From Vibrio sp. BS-M-Sm-2 (GTDB taxonomy: Bacteria; Pseudomonadota; Gammaproteobacteria; Enterobacterales; Vibrionaceae): a stretch of 64,000 bases of DNA. The notes under the pieces are model-generated. The model saw only the letters and a list, made by a program, of their open reading frames with translations. It was not told the DNA's origin and did not search any database. Shown piece after piece: positions 56,287 to 64,000 of this stretch. The number at the start of each line of letters is the position of its first letter. Position 1 is the stretch's first letter. The DNA is taken from positions 434,001 through 498,000 of the forward strand of contig NZ_CP167894.1 of NCBI RefSeq assembly GCF_041504345.1, read 5' to 3'. A program made the position numbers and the translations under genes.

Positions 56287-57690
56287 TTACGAGTGCGTAA
56301 GTTGATGTGCCAGTTTGCCAAGCCAGATGAGCGCCTGTTCTTTCTCTGCTGTCAGTTCATAAGAGAAGTTCAATCGTATCGCGTTATCCACTCTGCCCTG
56401 CTCACTAAACAGATCACCAGATGCGACACTAATACCTTGCTCGATAGCCAGTTGATGAAACTGTTGGCTGTCGAATTTTTCAGAAAAGCGAATCCATATC
56501 AAGTAGCCACCAGCCGGCTCTTCAATCTCTATTGAATGCGGAAAGTACTGCTTAATGACATCGATAAATCGCTCTTTCCTGACTAAAAGGTTTTTACGCA
56601 GTTTACGAAGGTGATTGTCGTAGCTTTCATGTGTTAAGAAATGGGCGACACCAAGTTGAACGGGAGCGCTGCTTGATAACGTAGAAAGAAGCTGTAACTT
56701 TTGAATCGCATCGTTAAAACGCGTGTTCACAACCCACCCTACTCGATAACCGGGACACAAACTTTTTGAATACGACCCGCAAAGCAAAACAGAGTCGGTT
56801 TTATCAAAGGCCTTTAGTGGCTTCGGCTTATGCCCTTCATAATAAAGATCGCCATACACGTCATCTTCAATAATGTAGGTTCCATACTGTTCTGCAATCT
56901 CTACCACACGGTGCTTTGCCTGTTCTGACAAACTGGTTCCCGTCGGGTTTTGAAAAGTCGTCATCAGCCAACACGCTTTAACATCTTGGTTTTGTAGCGC
57001 GTTTTCAAACTGCTCTATATTCAACCCATTGATTGGGCAAACGCCCACTTCGATAGGGTTAAGCCCGAGCCTCTCGACAGCCTGCAGAGCACCATAGAAT
57101 GCCGGAGACTCAATCACGACGTTATCACCCGACTTGGTGACCGTTTGCAGGCTCAAGTTGAGCGCTTCCATAGCACCCGACGTAATCACGATGTCTTGAT
57201 GATTAACCGTAATCCCTTGCTGCAGATAACGCTGTGCGATTTGCCTTCTCAAGGACTCACTGCCCGGTGGTAAATTATTTATCACACTCGCGCCAGTCAT
57301 CTTCCTGCCCGCGCTGGCAAGGTTTCGAGTCAAGGTAGGTAACGGGAAAAGGTCAGGATCTGGGAATGCAGAACCGAAAGGAATCACTCCTTCAGCTGAA
57401 CTCGACTTCAAGAAATCAAATAAGCGGTCATTAATGGCTTTCTTTTCACTAACAAGTGGCTCTACGTAATCAACGCCGTCCAGTCTTGGCGCAACAAAAT
57501 AGCCCGACTGAGGTTTAGCGATGATCCACCCTTCGCTTTCTAGTAACTGGTAGGCTTGTAAGACAGTACTGTTGCTGACGTTGTAATTTCGACAACTCAT
57601 GCGTACCGAAGGGATCTTCTCTCCGGATCGCCACGTATTGTTGGCTATCTGAGTTCGAATATCCTTTGCAAGCTCTTCATAACGCGCCAT
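56287..57690 (-). CDS. MocR-type PLP-dependent transcriptional regulator
   Basis: 467 residues: a GntR-type winged helix (about 1-70, RSGEKIPSVRMSCRNYNVSNSTVLQAYQLLESEGW) fused to an aminotransferase-like domain (about 100-460). The PLP-binding Lys is in LCGSYSKSLCPGYRVGWV, and ENQNPTG-like WLMTTFQNPTGTS precedes it. MocR regulators use PLP or an amino compound as effector; PdxR, GabR and TauR are examples. The target is not clear: its divergent neighbour is a 99-residue unknown protein. No operator recognised. Confidence 0.92.
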   Translation of the reverse strand: MARYEELAKDIRTQIANNTWRSGEKIPSVRMSCRNYNVSNSTVLQAYQLLESEGWIIAKPQSGYFVAPRLDGVDYVEPLVSEKKAINDRLFDFLKSSSAEGVIPFGSAFPDPDLFPLPTLTRNLASAGRKMTGASVINNLPPGSESLRRQIAQRYLQQGITVNHQDIVITSGAMEALNLSLQTVTKSGDNVVIESPAFYGALQAVERLGLNPIEVGVCPINGLNIEQFENALQNQDVKACWLMTTFQNPTGTSLSEQAKHRVVEIAEQYGTYIIEDDVYGDLYYEGHKPKPLKAFDKTDSVLLCGSYSKSLCPGYRVGWVVNTRFNDAIQKLQLLSTLSSSAPVQLGVAHFLTHESYDNHLRKLRKNLLVRKERFIDVIKQYFPHSIEIEEPAGGYLIWIRFSEKFDSQQFHQLAIEQGISVASGDLFSEQGRVDNAIRLNFSYELTAEKEQALIWLGKLAHQLTHS

Positions 57691-57908
57691 CTAATTGTAC
57701 TACCTAGAGAAATTCAGTGAGCCGGTGATTTTATCACTTACGCCAGCAACTATTGCTGCTATCCATATGATCGCACCTAATTTCCACAATAGTGTGAATT
57801 ACTTCACAGATAACTTTGTAAGCTTTGCTAAGTTTGTACCCAAGGTAGGAGCTAAGTTGGCTTTCTACCTCAATAATTTGATGTAACCCAAAAACATGCG
57901 AGATAACA

Positions 57909-58208
57909 ATGAAAAAAATAGAAGCAGACCAATTAAGTTATAAAGGAGAGTCAAACGGTGTTCACAGTTGGACAACACCGAGCGGCCAACCATATTACTG
58001 GCACCCAGATTGGCTCCATATTGCTGAAGATGCGACAGGCTCACATCCAAAGCAAAAGATCGATGTCGAACAAGACCAAGCACCAACGGAAAAACACGCG
58101 GTGTCTGCTATTCTGAAACACATCAACCAATGGGCTGCAGACAAACTAGCGTCTCACCCTGAGATTGAAACAGGCTCTATTGAAGCTGAAATCAATCTGA
58201 AAAAGTAA
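57909..58208 (+). CDS. Small soluble protein of unknown function, 99 residues
   Basis: No signal or membrane segment. The first half has Trp/Tyr/His clusters (VHSWTTPSGQPYYWHPDWLHI), the second half is helical and acidic. Only a weak ribosome site (GAGATAAC) precedes the ATG. It is divergent from the MocR regulator with 218 bases between them, so it could be a target of that regulator. Not recognised. Confidence 0.6.
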   Translation: MKKIEADQLSYKGESNGVHSWTTPSGQPYYWHPDWLHIAEDATGSHPKQKIDVEQDQAPTEKHAVSAILKHINQWAADKLASHPEIETGSIEAEINLKK

Positions 58209-58266
58209 TTTGATTTAGAGTCGGTCGCGAACTCAATCACTCGCGACTTAAGTCAAATATACCGAC

Positions 58267-58299
58267 TGAATAGCCTCGAACCTCGACCGAGGCTATTCA
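58267..58299. terminator. Hairpin after the 99-residue gene
   Basis: TGAATAGCCTCG/CGAGGCTATTCA, a perfect 12-bp stem with a nine-base loop. T run missing, so terminator function is uncertain. Confidence 0.5.
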
Positions 58300-58499
58300 A
58301 GTATCTTCATAAAAATGCTGCAATAACCCTCACCTAGCTAACAAATATCTAACACAAACCAGTTTCTTGTATCAATCCACGAAAGCTATCGATAGAATTT
58401 TCGGTCTTATTCACGTCAGTTATGCTAACCATTCGTAACTCTAAAGTCGTGAATCAATGAATACGTAAATCTAATAAGAATGAGAACAAAGGCTTATCG

Positions 58500-60002
58500 A
58501 TGGATACTTCAAATTACAATCAATCGCTAACGACTAAGTTATACGTCATTGCTGGCGTGCTGTTTGGCACCTACGGCAGTAGGGTGTGCCCTATGCTCGA
58601 GAGCTTAACGACGTTAGAGATTTTCACACAAGTCAGTATTGTGTTTGTCTTATTATGGCTCGTGCGTCATTACTTATTGGCGCAACATACCTTAGTCAAA
58701 CAAGGCCGATTCGCCCAGCTAGATACCCTGCTATTTTTTGCTGCAAGTATCCCTTTCGCGCTCTATTACAACTTAAGCTATGAATTCACGATAGATAGCA
58801 ATTTGAAAGTGCTGTTTGGCATGAGTCTATTCGGTTTCTTTACCGGAACCATTCTTCAATTGAACGCCAAGCTCAGCCAAATAGATAAAATGGAGACGAC
58901 TGGGCAATTTGACTTCCAACTAGTTGGTGAAAGGAGTTCGCTGGTTAAGCAAATGATTGGTTTAGTCATCGTACTTCTGGTAACACTGACGACTATGTTG
59001 ACGATGATTGCCGTCAAGGACATCTTTTGGCTAGAACATAACCCTGACCGCTTATTGGATGGCACCGGCAAGATCAGCGTGATCAAAGAGTTTACTTATT
59101 TGGCTGTGGTACTGGGTGGATACGCAATCACCATCATGACACTGTGGAGCAAACTGATTAAACGTATTCTCCTTAGCCAAGAGTGCGCATTGAACAAGGT
59201 AACCAATGGCGAGCAAGGCGTTCGCTTACCGATATTCGGCTACAACGAGCTTGGTTCAATGGCATCAATGACCAATACCATGCTTGATAGCCTCGAAAAC
59301 GCGCAAAACGAAATCAAAACAACACGTGACGTTGCTATTGTGAGCCTATCTGCGCTGGCAGAATCTCGAGACAATGAAACGGGTGCCCATATCCTAAGAA
59401 CTCAAGAGTACGTAAAGGTACTCGCGCAAGAGCTCAGCAAGTCAGAAACTCACTCAAGCTTGTTAACACCCAACTACATCGAGCTGCTCTACAAATCTGC
59501 TCCACTACACGATGTAGGCAAAGTAGGCGTTCCTGATAGCGTGTTATTGAAACCGGGCAAATTGACGGACGAAGAGTTTGAGATAATGAAAGGTCACCCT
59601 GCTATTGGCGCCGAAGCGTTATCTATTGCAGAAAGACAATTAGGAAGCAGCTCTTTCTTAAGAGTCGCGAAAGAGATTTCTCTCACTCACCACGAGAAAT
59701 GGAACGGCAGCGGTTATCCAAAGCAACTGTCTGGTGAAGAGATTCCACTGTCGGGTCGTTTAATGGCATTAGCTGATGTTTATGATGCGCTAATATCAAA
59801 ACGCGTTTACAAGCCAGCCTTTACTCACGAACAAGCTAAACAGATCATCTTAGAGGGCAATGGGACGCACTTTGATCCGCAAGTTGTCCAAGCTTTTCTG
59901 GCCGTCGAACAGGAGTTCGTTTCAATTGCCGCGCTCTACAAAGATGGCAAAAATGTACCCAGTGAACTTGAGCGTGAAAGCTTTATTGCTCAACCTGCTT
60001 AA
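58500..60002 (+). CDS. Membrane HD-GYP domain protein (c-di-GMP phosphodiesterase type)
   Basis: 500 residues. Four or more membrane helices in the first 225 residues (around 13-30, 38-56, 70-90, 98-115, 148-170, 195-215), then a HAMP-like linker (GYNELGSMASMTNTMLDSLE) and an HD-GYP domain (about 285-475). The catalytic HD is in PLHDVGKVGVPD and the GYP in HHEKWNGSGYPKQL; both are intact. It should break down c-di-GMP. With the hemerythrin fragment and two GGDEF genes it is part of a c-di-GMP-rich window. Confidence 0.93.
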   Translation: MDTSNYNQSLTTKLYVIAGVLFGTYGSRVCPMLESLTTLEIFTQVSIVFVLLWLVRHYLLAQHTLVKQGRFAQLDTLLFFAASIPFALYYNLSYEFTIDSNLKVLFGMSLFGFFTGTILQLNAKLSQIDKMETTGQFDFQLVGERSSLVKQMIGLVIVLLVTLTTMLTMIAVKDIFWLEHNPDRLLDGTGKISVIKEFTYLAVVLGGYAITIMTLWSKLIKRILLSQECALNKVTNGEQGVRLPIFGYNELGSMASMTNTMLDSLENAQNEIKTTRDVAIVSLSALAESRDNETGAHILRTQEYVKVLAQELSKSETHSSLLTPNYIELLYKSAPLHDVGKVGVPDSVLLKPGKLTDEEFEIMKGHPAIGAEALSIAERQLGSSSFLRVAKEISLTHHEKWNGSGYPKQLSGEEIPLSGRLMALADVYDALISKRVYKPAFTHEQAKQIILEGNGTHFDPQVVQAFLAVEQEFVSIAALYKDGKNVPSELERESFIAQPA

Positions 60003-60028
60003 TCTATTCAAAAACCACTAACTTCTTG

Positions 60029-60060
60029 CACCCTATAGGTTAATCCGTAGGGTGTTTTGT
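60029..60060 (+). terminator. Intrinsic terminator of the HD-GYP gene
   Basis: CACCCTA/TAGGGTG stem, 12-base loop, TTTTGTT tail. Confidence 0.8.
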
Positions 60061-60203
60061 TATCAAATACCCTCTTTAATCAATAAATCTGATTGAAATG
60101 GATTTTTTTGTCCTTTCTGTTCACTTCGTATTGTCTTAAAAATTCCATACAGGTATAACTACCCATAGATACTATCCCCTCTCAATTGACATGGATGAAG
60201 ATT

Positions 60204-61394
60204 ATGTTTGAAAAAGTGTTAGCTGCTCCCGCCGATCCTATCCTCGGCCTTACTGAAGAGTTTAAAAAAGACTCTCGTGCAGAGAAAATCAACCTTGGTG
60301 TTGGCATCTACAAAAATGAAGATGGTCAAACGCCTGTACTTAAAACAGTAAAGAAAGCAGAAGCTGCACTTCTTGAAAACGAAAAAACCAAATCTTACCT
60401 AACGATTGAAGGCACAGCTGAATACGGTCTAGCGGTTCAAAAACTTCTTTTCGGTTCAGACGCAGAGATCGTAACGTCTCAACGCGCTAAAACAGCACAA
60501 GCTCCAGGTGGTACAGGTGCACTTCGCGTAGCGGGTGAATTCATCAAGCGCCAACTGGGCGACGTAAAAATCTGGATCAGTAACCCAACTTGGGCTAACC
60601 ACAACGGCGTTTTCGCTGCTGCGGGTATCGAAACGGCTCAATACAGCTACTACAACGCTGAAACTAAAGACAAAGACTTCGCTGGCATGGTAGCTGACCT
60701 AGAAAAAGCTTCTGAAGGCGACATCGTTCTTCTTCACGGCTGCTGTCACAACCCAACAGGTATTGACCCAACTGCTGATGAATGGGAAGTACTGGCTAAG
60801 TTGGTTGCCGAGAAGAAACTACTGCCTCTATTCGATTTTGCTTACCAAGGTTTTGCAAAAGGCGTTGAAGAAGATGCGGCTGGCCTACGTGTTTTTGCTA
60901 AGTACAACAAAGAGATCCTTGTTGCTAGCTCGTTCTCTAAGAACTTCGGTTTGTACAACGAGCGTGTAGGTGCATTCACTCTGGTTGCAGAATCTGCAGA
61001 CGTAGCAACGACAGCGTTCTCTCAAGTTAAGAGCATTATCCGCTCTATCTATTCTAACCCACCAGCGCACGGCAGTGCTGTAGTCACTCACATCCTTGGT
61101 GATGCTGAACTACGTGCAGAATGGGAAGCAGAAGTAGCAGAAATGCGCGACCGTATCCAAGAGATGCGTGAGCTATTCGTAACAACACTGAAATCTGAAG
61201 GTGTTGATGCAGACTTCACATTCATCGAACGTCAAAATGGTATGTTCTCTTTCTCTGGCCTAAGCAAAGAGCAAGTAACTCGCCTGAAAGATGAATTCGC
61301 AATCTACATTGTTGGTTCTGGCCGTATCAGTGTAGCTGGTATGACTAAATCAAACATGGGCCCTCTATGTAAAGGCATCGCTGCGGTTCTTTAA
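60204..61394 (+). CDS. Aspartate/aromatic aminotransferase (AspC/TyrB type)
   Basis: 396 residues from the ATG at 60204, the length of E. coli AspC; six codons upstream are also open. [20 protein letters not shown] at the start, [11 protein letters not shown] (substrate/cofactor contact) and [15 protein letters not shown] with the PLP-binding Lys fit the subgroup I aminotransferases. It moves amino groups between glutamate and aspartate or aromatic keto acids. AspC and TyrB cannot be told apart by eye. Codon bias is strong. A terminator follows. Confidence 0.93.
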   Translation: MFEKVLAAPADPILGLTEEFKKDSRAEKINLGVGIYKNEDGQTPVLKTVKKAEAALLENEKTKSYLTIEGTAEYGLAVQKLLFGSDAEIVTSQRAKTAQAPGGTGALRVAGEFIKRQLGDVKIWISNPTWANHNGVFAAAGIETAQYSYYNAETKDKDFAGMVADLEKASEGDIVLLHGCCHNPTGIDPTADEWEVLAKLVAEKKLLPLFDFAYQGFAKGVEEDAAGLRVFAKYNKEILVASSFSKNFGLYNERVGAFTLVAESADVATTAFSQVKSIIRSIYSNPPAHGSAVVTHILGDAELRAEWEAEVAEMRDRIQEMRELFVTTLKSEGVDADFTFIERQNGMFSFSGLSKEQVTRLKDEFAIYIVGSGRISVAGMTKSNMGPLCKGIAAVL

Positions 61395-61434
61395 TTGTAA
61401 AGTTAAAACTGTATTTGCAGACCGATAGATATAC

Positions 61435-61462
61435 AAAAGCCAGCAATTAAGCTGGCTTTTTT
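61435..61462. terminator. Intrinsic terminator of the aminotransferase gene
   Basis: AAAAGCCAGC/GCTGGCTTTT, ten-bp stem, six-base loop, T run; it also serves the convergent barrel gene. Confidence 0.92.
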
Positions 61463-61516
61463 GTGTCTGAACATTGATGTATCAACTGTTGACGTACTTA
61501 GTCTCAATATCACTAA

Positions 61517-62158
61517 CTAATATTCTAAGACAAACTCCACTCCCAGCTCATTGGTTCGTTCGCTACGAATCTTGCCTTCTCCATCTCGATGTTGGTATGA
61601 GCCACCAATCGCAAACTTATTGGTCACCAGATAGCGTAAACCTAAGTGATAAATCTCTTCATCAAACAGATCACTTCGATTCAATTGCACACTCCCGTTA
61701 GCTACCCAACGTTTTGCAAAACCATAGTTAAGTTCGGCTTTTACCCCTTGGATGAACTCAGTGTCTGAAGATTCAGTTCGGTTAGTGTCATTATCTTCAA
61801 CCTTACCTTTCGTGATACCAAGCAGGTAGTAAGCCACTATATCTAAATCTTTCTTAATGCTGTAACGGTAACCAACACCTGGCATCAGCGTATCAATTCG
61901 AGTTGTGGTGTCATCAGGGTGAATAAAGCGTGCGCTGTAGTCTCCCAGCAACAACCAATCATCCGTCATCGCGTAACTGACGCCTAATCCATACGACGAG
62001 GCATTGTTATTACTGCCTGCATCTTCATTTAAACTGCCCGAATGCGCCGTGGCATAAATATGGTCGTAATCCAAAATATCCACTGCGTTAGTGTCCGCCC
62101 ACAAACTTGGAGAAAACATAAAAACCGCAGATACAAAACTAAGCTTCCACTTCGACAT
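61517..62158 (-). CDS. Outer-membrane beta-barrel protein
   Basis: 213 residues from the second ATG (a start nine bases upstream is possible). Signal peptide cleaved near LWA-D. About eight to ten amphipathic strands follow (YGLGVSYAMTDDWLLLGDYSARF, GVGYRYSIKKDLDIVAYYLLG, HLGLRYLVTNKFAIGGSYQHR), and it ends in GVEFVLEY. Family not named; similar in type to the barrel at 8018 but not closely related by eye. Confidence 0.75.
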   Translation of the reverse strand: MSKWKLSFVSAVFMFSPSLWADTNAVDILDYDHIYATAHSGSLNEDAGSNNNASSYGLGVSYAMTDDWLLLGDYSARFIHPDDTTTRIDTLMPGVGYRYSIKKDLDIVAYYLLGITKGKVEDNDTNRTESSDTEFIQGVKAELNYGFAKRWVANGSVQLNRSDLFDEEIYHLGLRYLVTNKFAIGGSYQHRDGEGKIRSERTNELGVEFVLEY

Positions 62159-62308
62159 TCCTATCATCCTTAAACTGTCACTCCATTAATTGAAAGGTTA
62201 GTCTATCCATAAGACTTTAAAAAGGTTTTGGCTCACAGATTGATTTGTGACGGCAAAATATTATCAAATGTTGTACCATGAAATCATACAAACCAATGGA
62301 TGATCATT

Positions 62309-64000
62309 ATGGATGCTGAGTTATTAGAGATTCAAAACTTTCTGGCACAATACCCCCCTTTCACAGAACTCCCTGAGGAGATGTTGGCGAAAGTGACCAG
62401 TAGCGTGGAAATTTCTTATTACCGCCAAGATACCCCGATCATTCACTTTGGTGATCAAATTCATGACTTATACATCGTTCGAAGTGGCGAAGTCGAAGTC
62501 TACCGTCGTAAAGGCGAACTCTATAACCGCCTTGATGAAGGCCACTTATTCGGTCAAATGGGCCTACTGACCAACAACAAGGTGCGTTTCCCAGTTAAAG
62601 CGACCGAAGACACCCTGCTCTACTGCATTCCTGAGCCTATCTTCCAAGAGCTCTACGACAACTACGACTCCTTTGCCGATTTCGTAGAAGTAGAAGATAA
62701 CGCGCGACTACGCCAAGCCAACTCAGACAGTAACGACGCGAACGACCTAACGACATCCAAAGTAAAAACGCTGCTGACCAGCGAAGCGCCAATGATCGAA
62801 AAAACGCGCACTATTCAGCAAGCTGCAACCATGATGGCACAAGATAATGTGTCCTCTTTGCTTATCATCGACCCAGATATCGTTGAAGATGATGAAGATG
62901 ACTCAACACCAGTGATCGGCATCATCACTGACCGAGATTTATGTACGCGTGTACTCGCCGAAGGTCTAGACCCATCGGACGAGGTATCCAGTGTGATGAC
63001 GCCAGAGGTTATCTCACTCGACCACAATGCCTACGTATACGAAGCCATGATGACCATGCTTCGCTACAACGTGCATCACTTGCCGGTGCTTAAAGATAAG
63101 AAGCCTATCGGTATTATCGAAGCGACTGATATTGTCCGTTACGAGTCTCAAAACTCACTATTGCTTGTGAGCAGTATCTTCCAGCAACAGAGTATTGAAG
63201 ACCTGAAGGTGCTTTCTGAACAAGTAAAAGACAGCTTTGTGCGCTTGGTTAACGAAGATGCCAACGCCCACATGGTGGGTACTGCAATGTCGGTAATTGG
63301 TCGTAGCTTTAAGCAACGTATTATCGAACTGGGTGAAGAGAAATTAGGTAAGGCTCCTATTCCTTATTGTTTCCTCGCACTCGGCTCGATGGGGCGTGAT
63401 GAGCAGTTGCTCGTTACTGACCAAGATAACGCAATTATTCTTGATGATACCTACGATGAGAAAAAGCACGGTAAGTACTTTGAAGAGCTCTCAAAATTTA
63501 TTTGTGACGGCTTAGACCAATGTGGCTATGTGTACTGTACAGGTGACATCATGGCGACTAACCCAACATGGCGTATGACTCGTAGAGAATGGGAAGAGTG
63601 CTTTGCCGATTGGATTGATGACCCGAACCCGAAAGCACTGTTGAATGCTTCAATCTTCTTCGACCTGGATGGCGTTTATGGCCGCCTGAAGTGGGCTGAG
63701 CAATTAAACAGCTTTATCGTTCGACGCGCACGTAAAAACAACCGCTTCTTAGCCTGTCTTGCACGTAACGCACTCAACCGTACGCCGCCACTTGGTTTCT
63801 TTAAAGACTTCGTGATGGAGAAAGATGGCCGTCATAACAACTCCATCAACCTTAAGCGCCGTGGTACTGCGCCATTAGCAGATTTGATTCGTGTTCATTC
63901 ATTGGCAGTGGGCTCTCGTTCTAAGAACTCATTCGAACGTTTAGATGACATTATCGACGCAGGTATTCTGCCAAAAGGTCGAGCTCAAGATTTGAAAGAT
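62309..64000 (+). CDS. DUF294-type protein: cNMP-binding, CBS pair and nucleotidyltransferase domains; C-terminus cut off
   Basis: The first 564 codons are open to the right edge. Domains: cyclic-nucleotide-binding-like (about 10-125, FGDQIHDLYIVRSGEVEVYRR, then GHLFGQMGLL), two CBS domains (about 155-285, NVSSLLIIDPD, VIGIITDRDLCTRVLAEG, VHHLPVLKDKKPIGIIEATD), and a DUF294 nucleotidyltransferase with FLALGSMGRDEQLLVTDQDNAI. The last carries the GS-x2-R-x-EQ and DxD-type residues of the GlnD/PolB-like fold. The family probably senses adenylates and modifies a partner; that is inference. Start ATG at 62309, weak ribosome site. Confidence 0.9.
   Translation, partial: MDAELLEIQNFLAQYPPFTELPEEMLAKVTSSVEISYYRQDTPIIHFGDQIHDLYIVRSGEVEVYRRKGELYNRLDEGHLFGQMGLLTNNKVRFPVKATEDTLLYCIPEPIFQELYDNYDSFADFVEVEDNARLRQANSDSNDANDLTTSKVKTLLTSEAPMIEKTRTIQQAATMMAQDNVSSLLIIDPDIVEDDEDDSTPVIGIITDRDLCTRVLAEGLDPSDEVSSVMTPEVISLDHNAYVYEAMMTMLRYNVHHLPVLKDKKPIGIIEATDIVRYESQNSLLLVSSIFQQQSIEDLKVLSEQVKDSFVRLVNEDANAHMVGTAMSVIGRSFKQRIIELGEEKLGKAPIPYCFLALGSMGRDEQLLVTDQDNAIILDDTYDEKKHGKYFEELSKFICDGLDQCGYVYCTGDIMATNPTWRMTRREWEECFADWIDDPNPKALLNASIFFDLDGVYGRLKWAEQLNSFIVRRARKNNRFLACLARNALNRTPPLGFFKDFVMEKDGRHNNSINLKRRGTAPLADLIRVHSLAVGSRSKNSFERLDDIIDAGILPKGRAQDLKD

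Noticed and set aside
57695..57886. 63-codon plus-strand frame between the MocR gene and the 99-residue gene
   Set aside because: No ribosome site; composition looks like translated AT-rich spacer.
62233..62250. TCACA-N8-TGTGA near the DUF294 gene, at first sight a CRP site
   Set aside because: The arms are in the wrong order for CRP (TGTGA-N6-TCACA); it is only a small inverted repeat.

Overview
The window is ordinary gamma-proteobacterial chromosome of moderate GC. It most likely comes from a Vibrio, and I infer something near the Splendidus clade. The reasons are the gene order tyrR-ycjF-ycjX, fumarase, pabB, nudix, sdaC-sdaA, asnS and an aspartate-type aminotransferase; an H-NOX gene next to a hybrid kinase; several c-di-GMP enzymes; a ToxR-like regulator; and several outer-membrane barrels. 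I found no rRNA, tRNA, insertion sequence, prophage or CRISPR array.

Layout. Positions 1-125 hold the start of a hemerythrin-domain protein that runs off the left edge. Positions 328-5945 hold an envelope-transport cluster: outer-membrane barrel, LolA-like periplasmic protein, MMPL/RND permease and TetR regulator. Four 13-bp palindromes that fit TetR operators lie around it. Positions 6358-7864 carry two overlapping replication-like genes, the first DnaT-like and the second perhaps lambda P-like. Then come a small barrel protein, the RNA helicase HrpA, an alcohol dehydrogenase-MFS pair and an unusually long MipA/OmpV protein that looks like two barrels in tandem. Positions 17085-20265 carry an acidic unknown, a PhoD-like phosphatase and a TerB-like protein. 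Positions 20356-22977 hold a ToxR/ToxS-like membrane regulator whose first gene appears split by a one-base frameshift, beside two exported ferredoxin-fold proteins.

Positions 23285-33075 hold an exonuclease, two GGDEF proteins and, between them, a three-gene chaperone locus (membrane-anchored DUF2760 protein, Hsp70, Hsp70 with a long C-terminal extension). This locus is the best candidate for an undescribed system. Positions 33130-42171 are mostly core: acetyltransferase, TyrR with a strong TyrR box upstream, YcjF/YcjX, class I fumarase and PabB. An NO-sensing H-NOX/hybrid kinase operon (42317-44579) sits between pabB and the nudix gene. Serine uptake and degradation (sdaC, sdaA) follow, with a near-consensus PurR box upstream of sdaC.

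The last part (48735-64000) holds an aromatic amino acid permease preceded by a Tyr/Phe-rich leader reading frame, a chemoreceptor with a CxxCH heme motif, a SulP transporter, AsnS, a MocR-type regulator, an HD-GYP protein, an AspC/TyrB aminotransferase, a barrel protein and the first 564 codons of a DUF294-type protein cut by the right edge. Several genes concern aromatic or serine amino acids (tyrR, pabB, permease, aminotransferase, sdaCA), and several concern second messengers or gas/redox sensing (hemerythrin, three c-di-GMP proteins, H-NOX, heme receptor).
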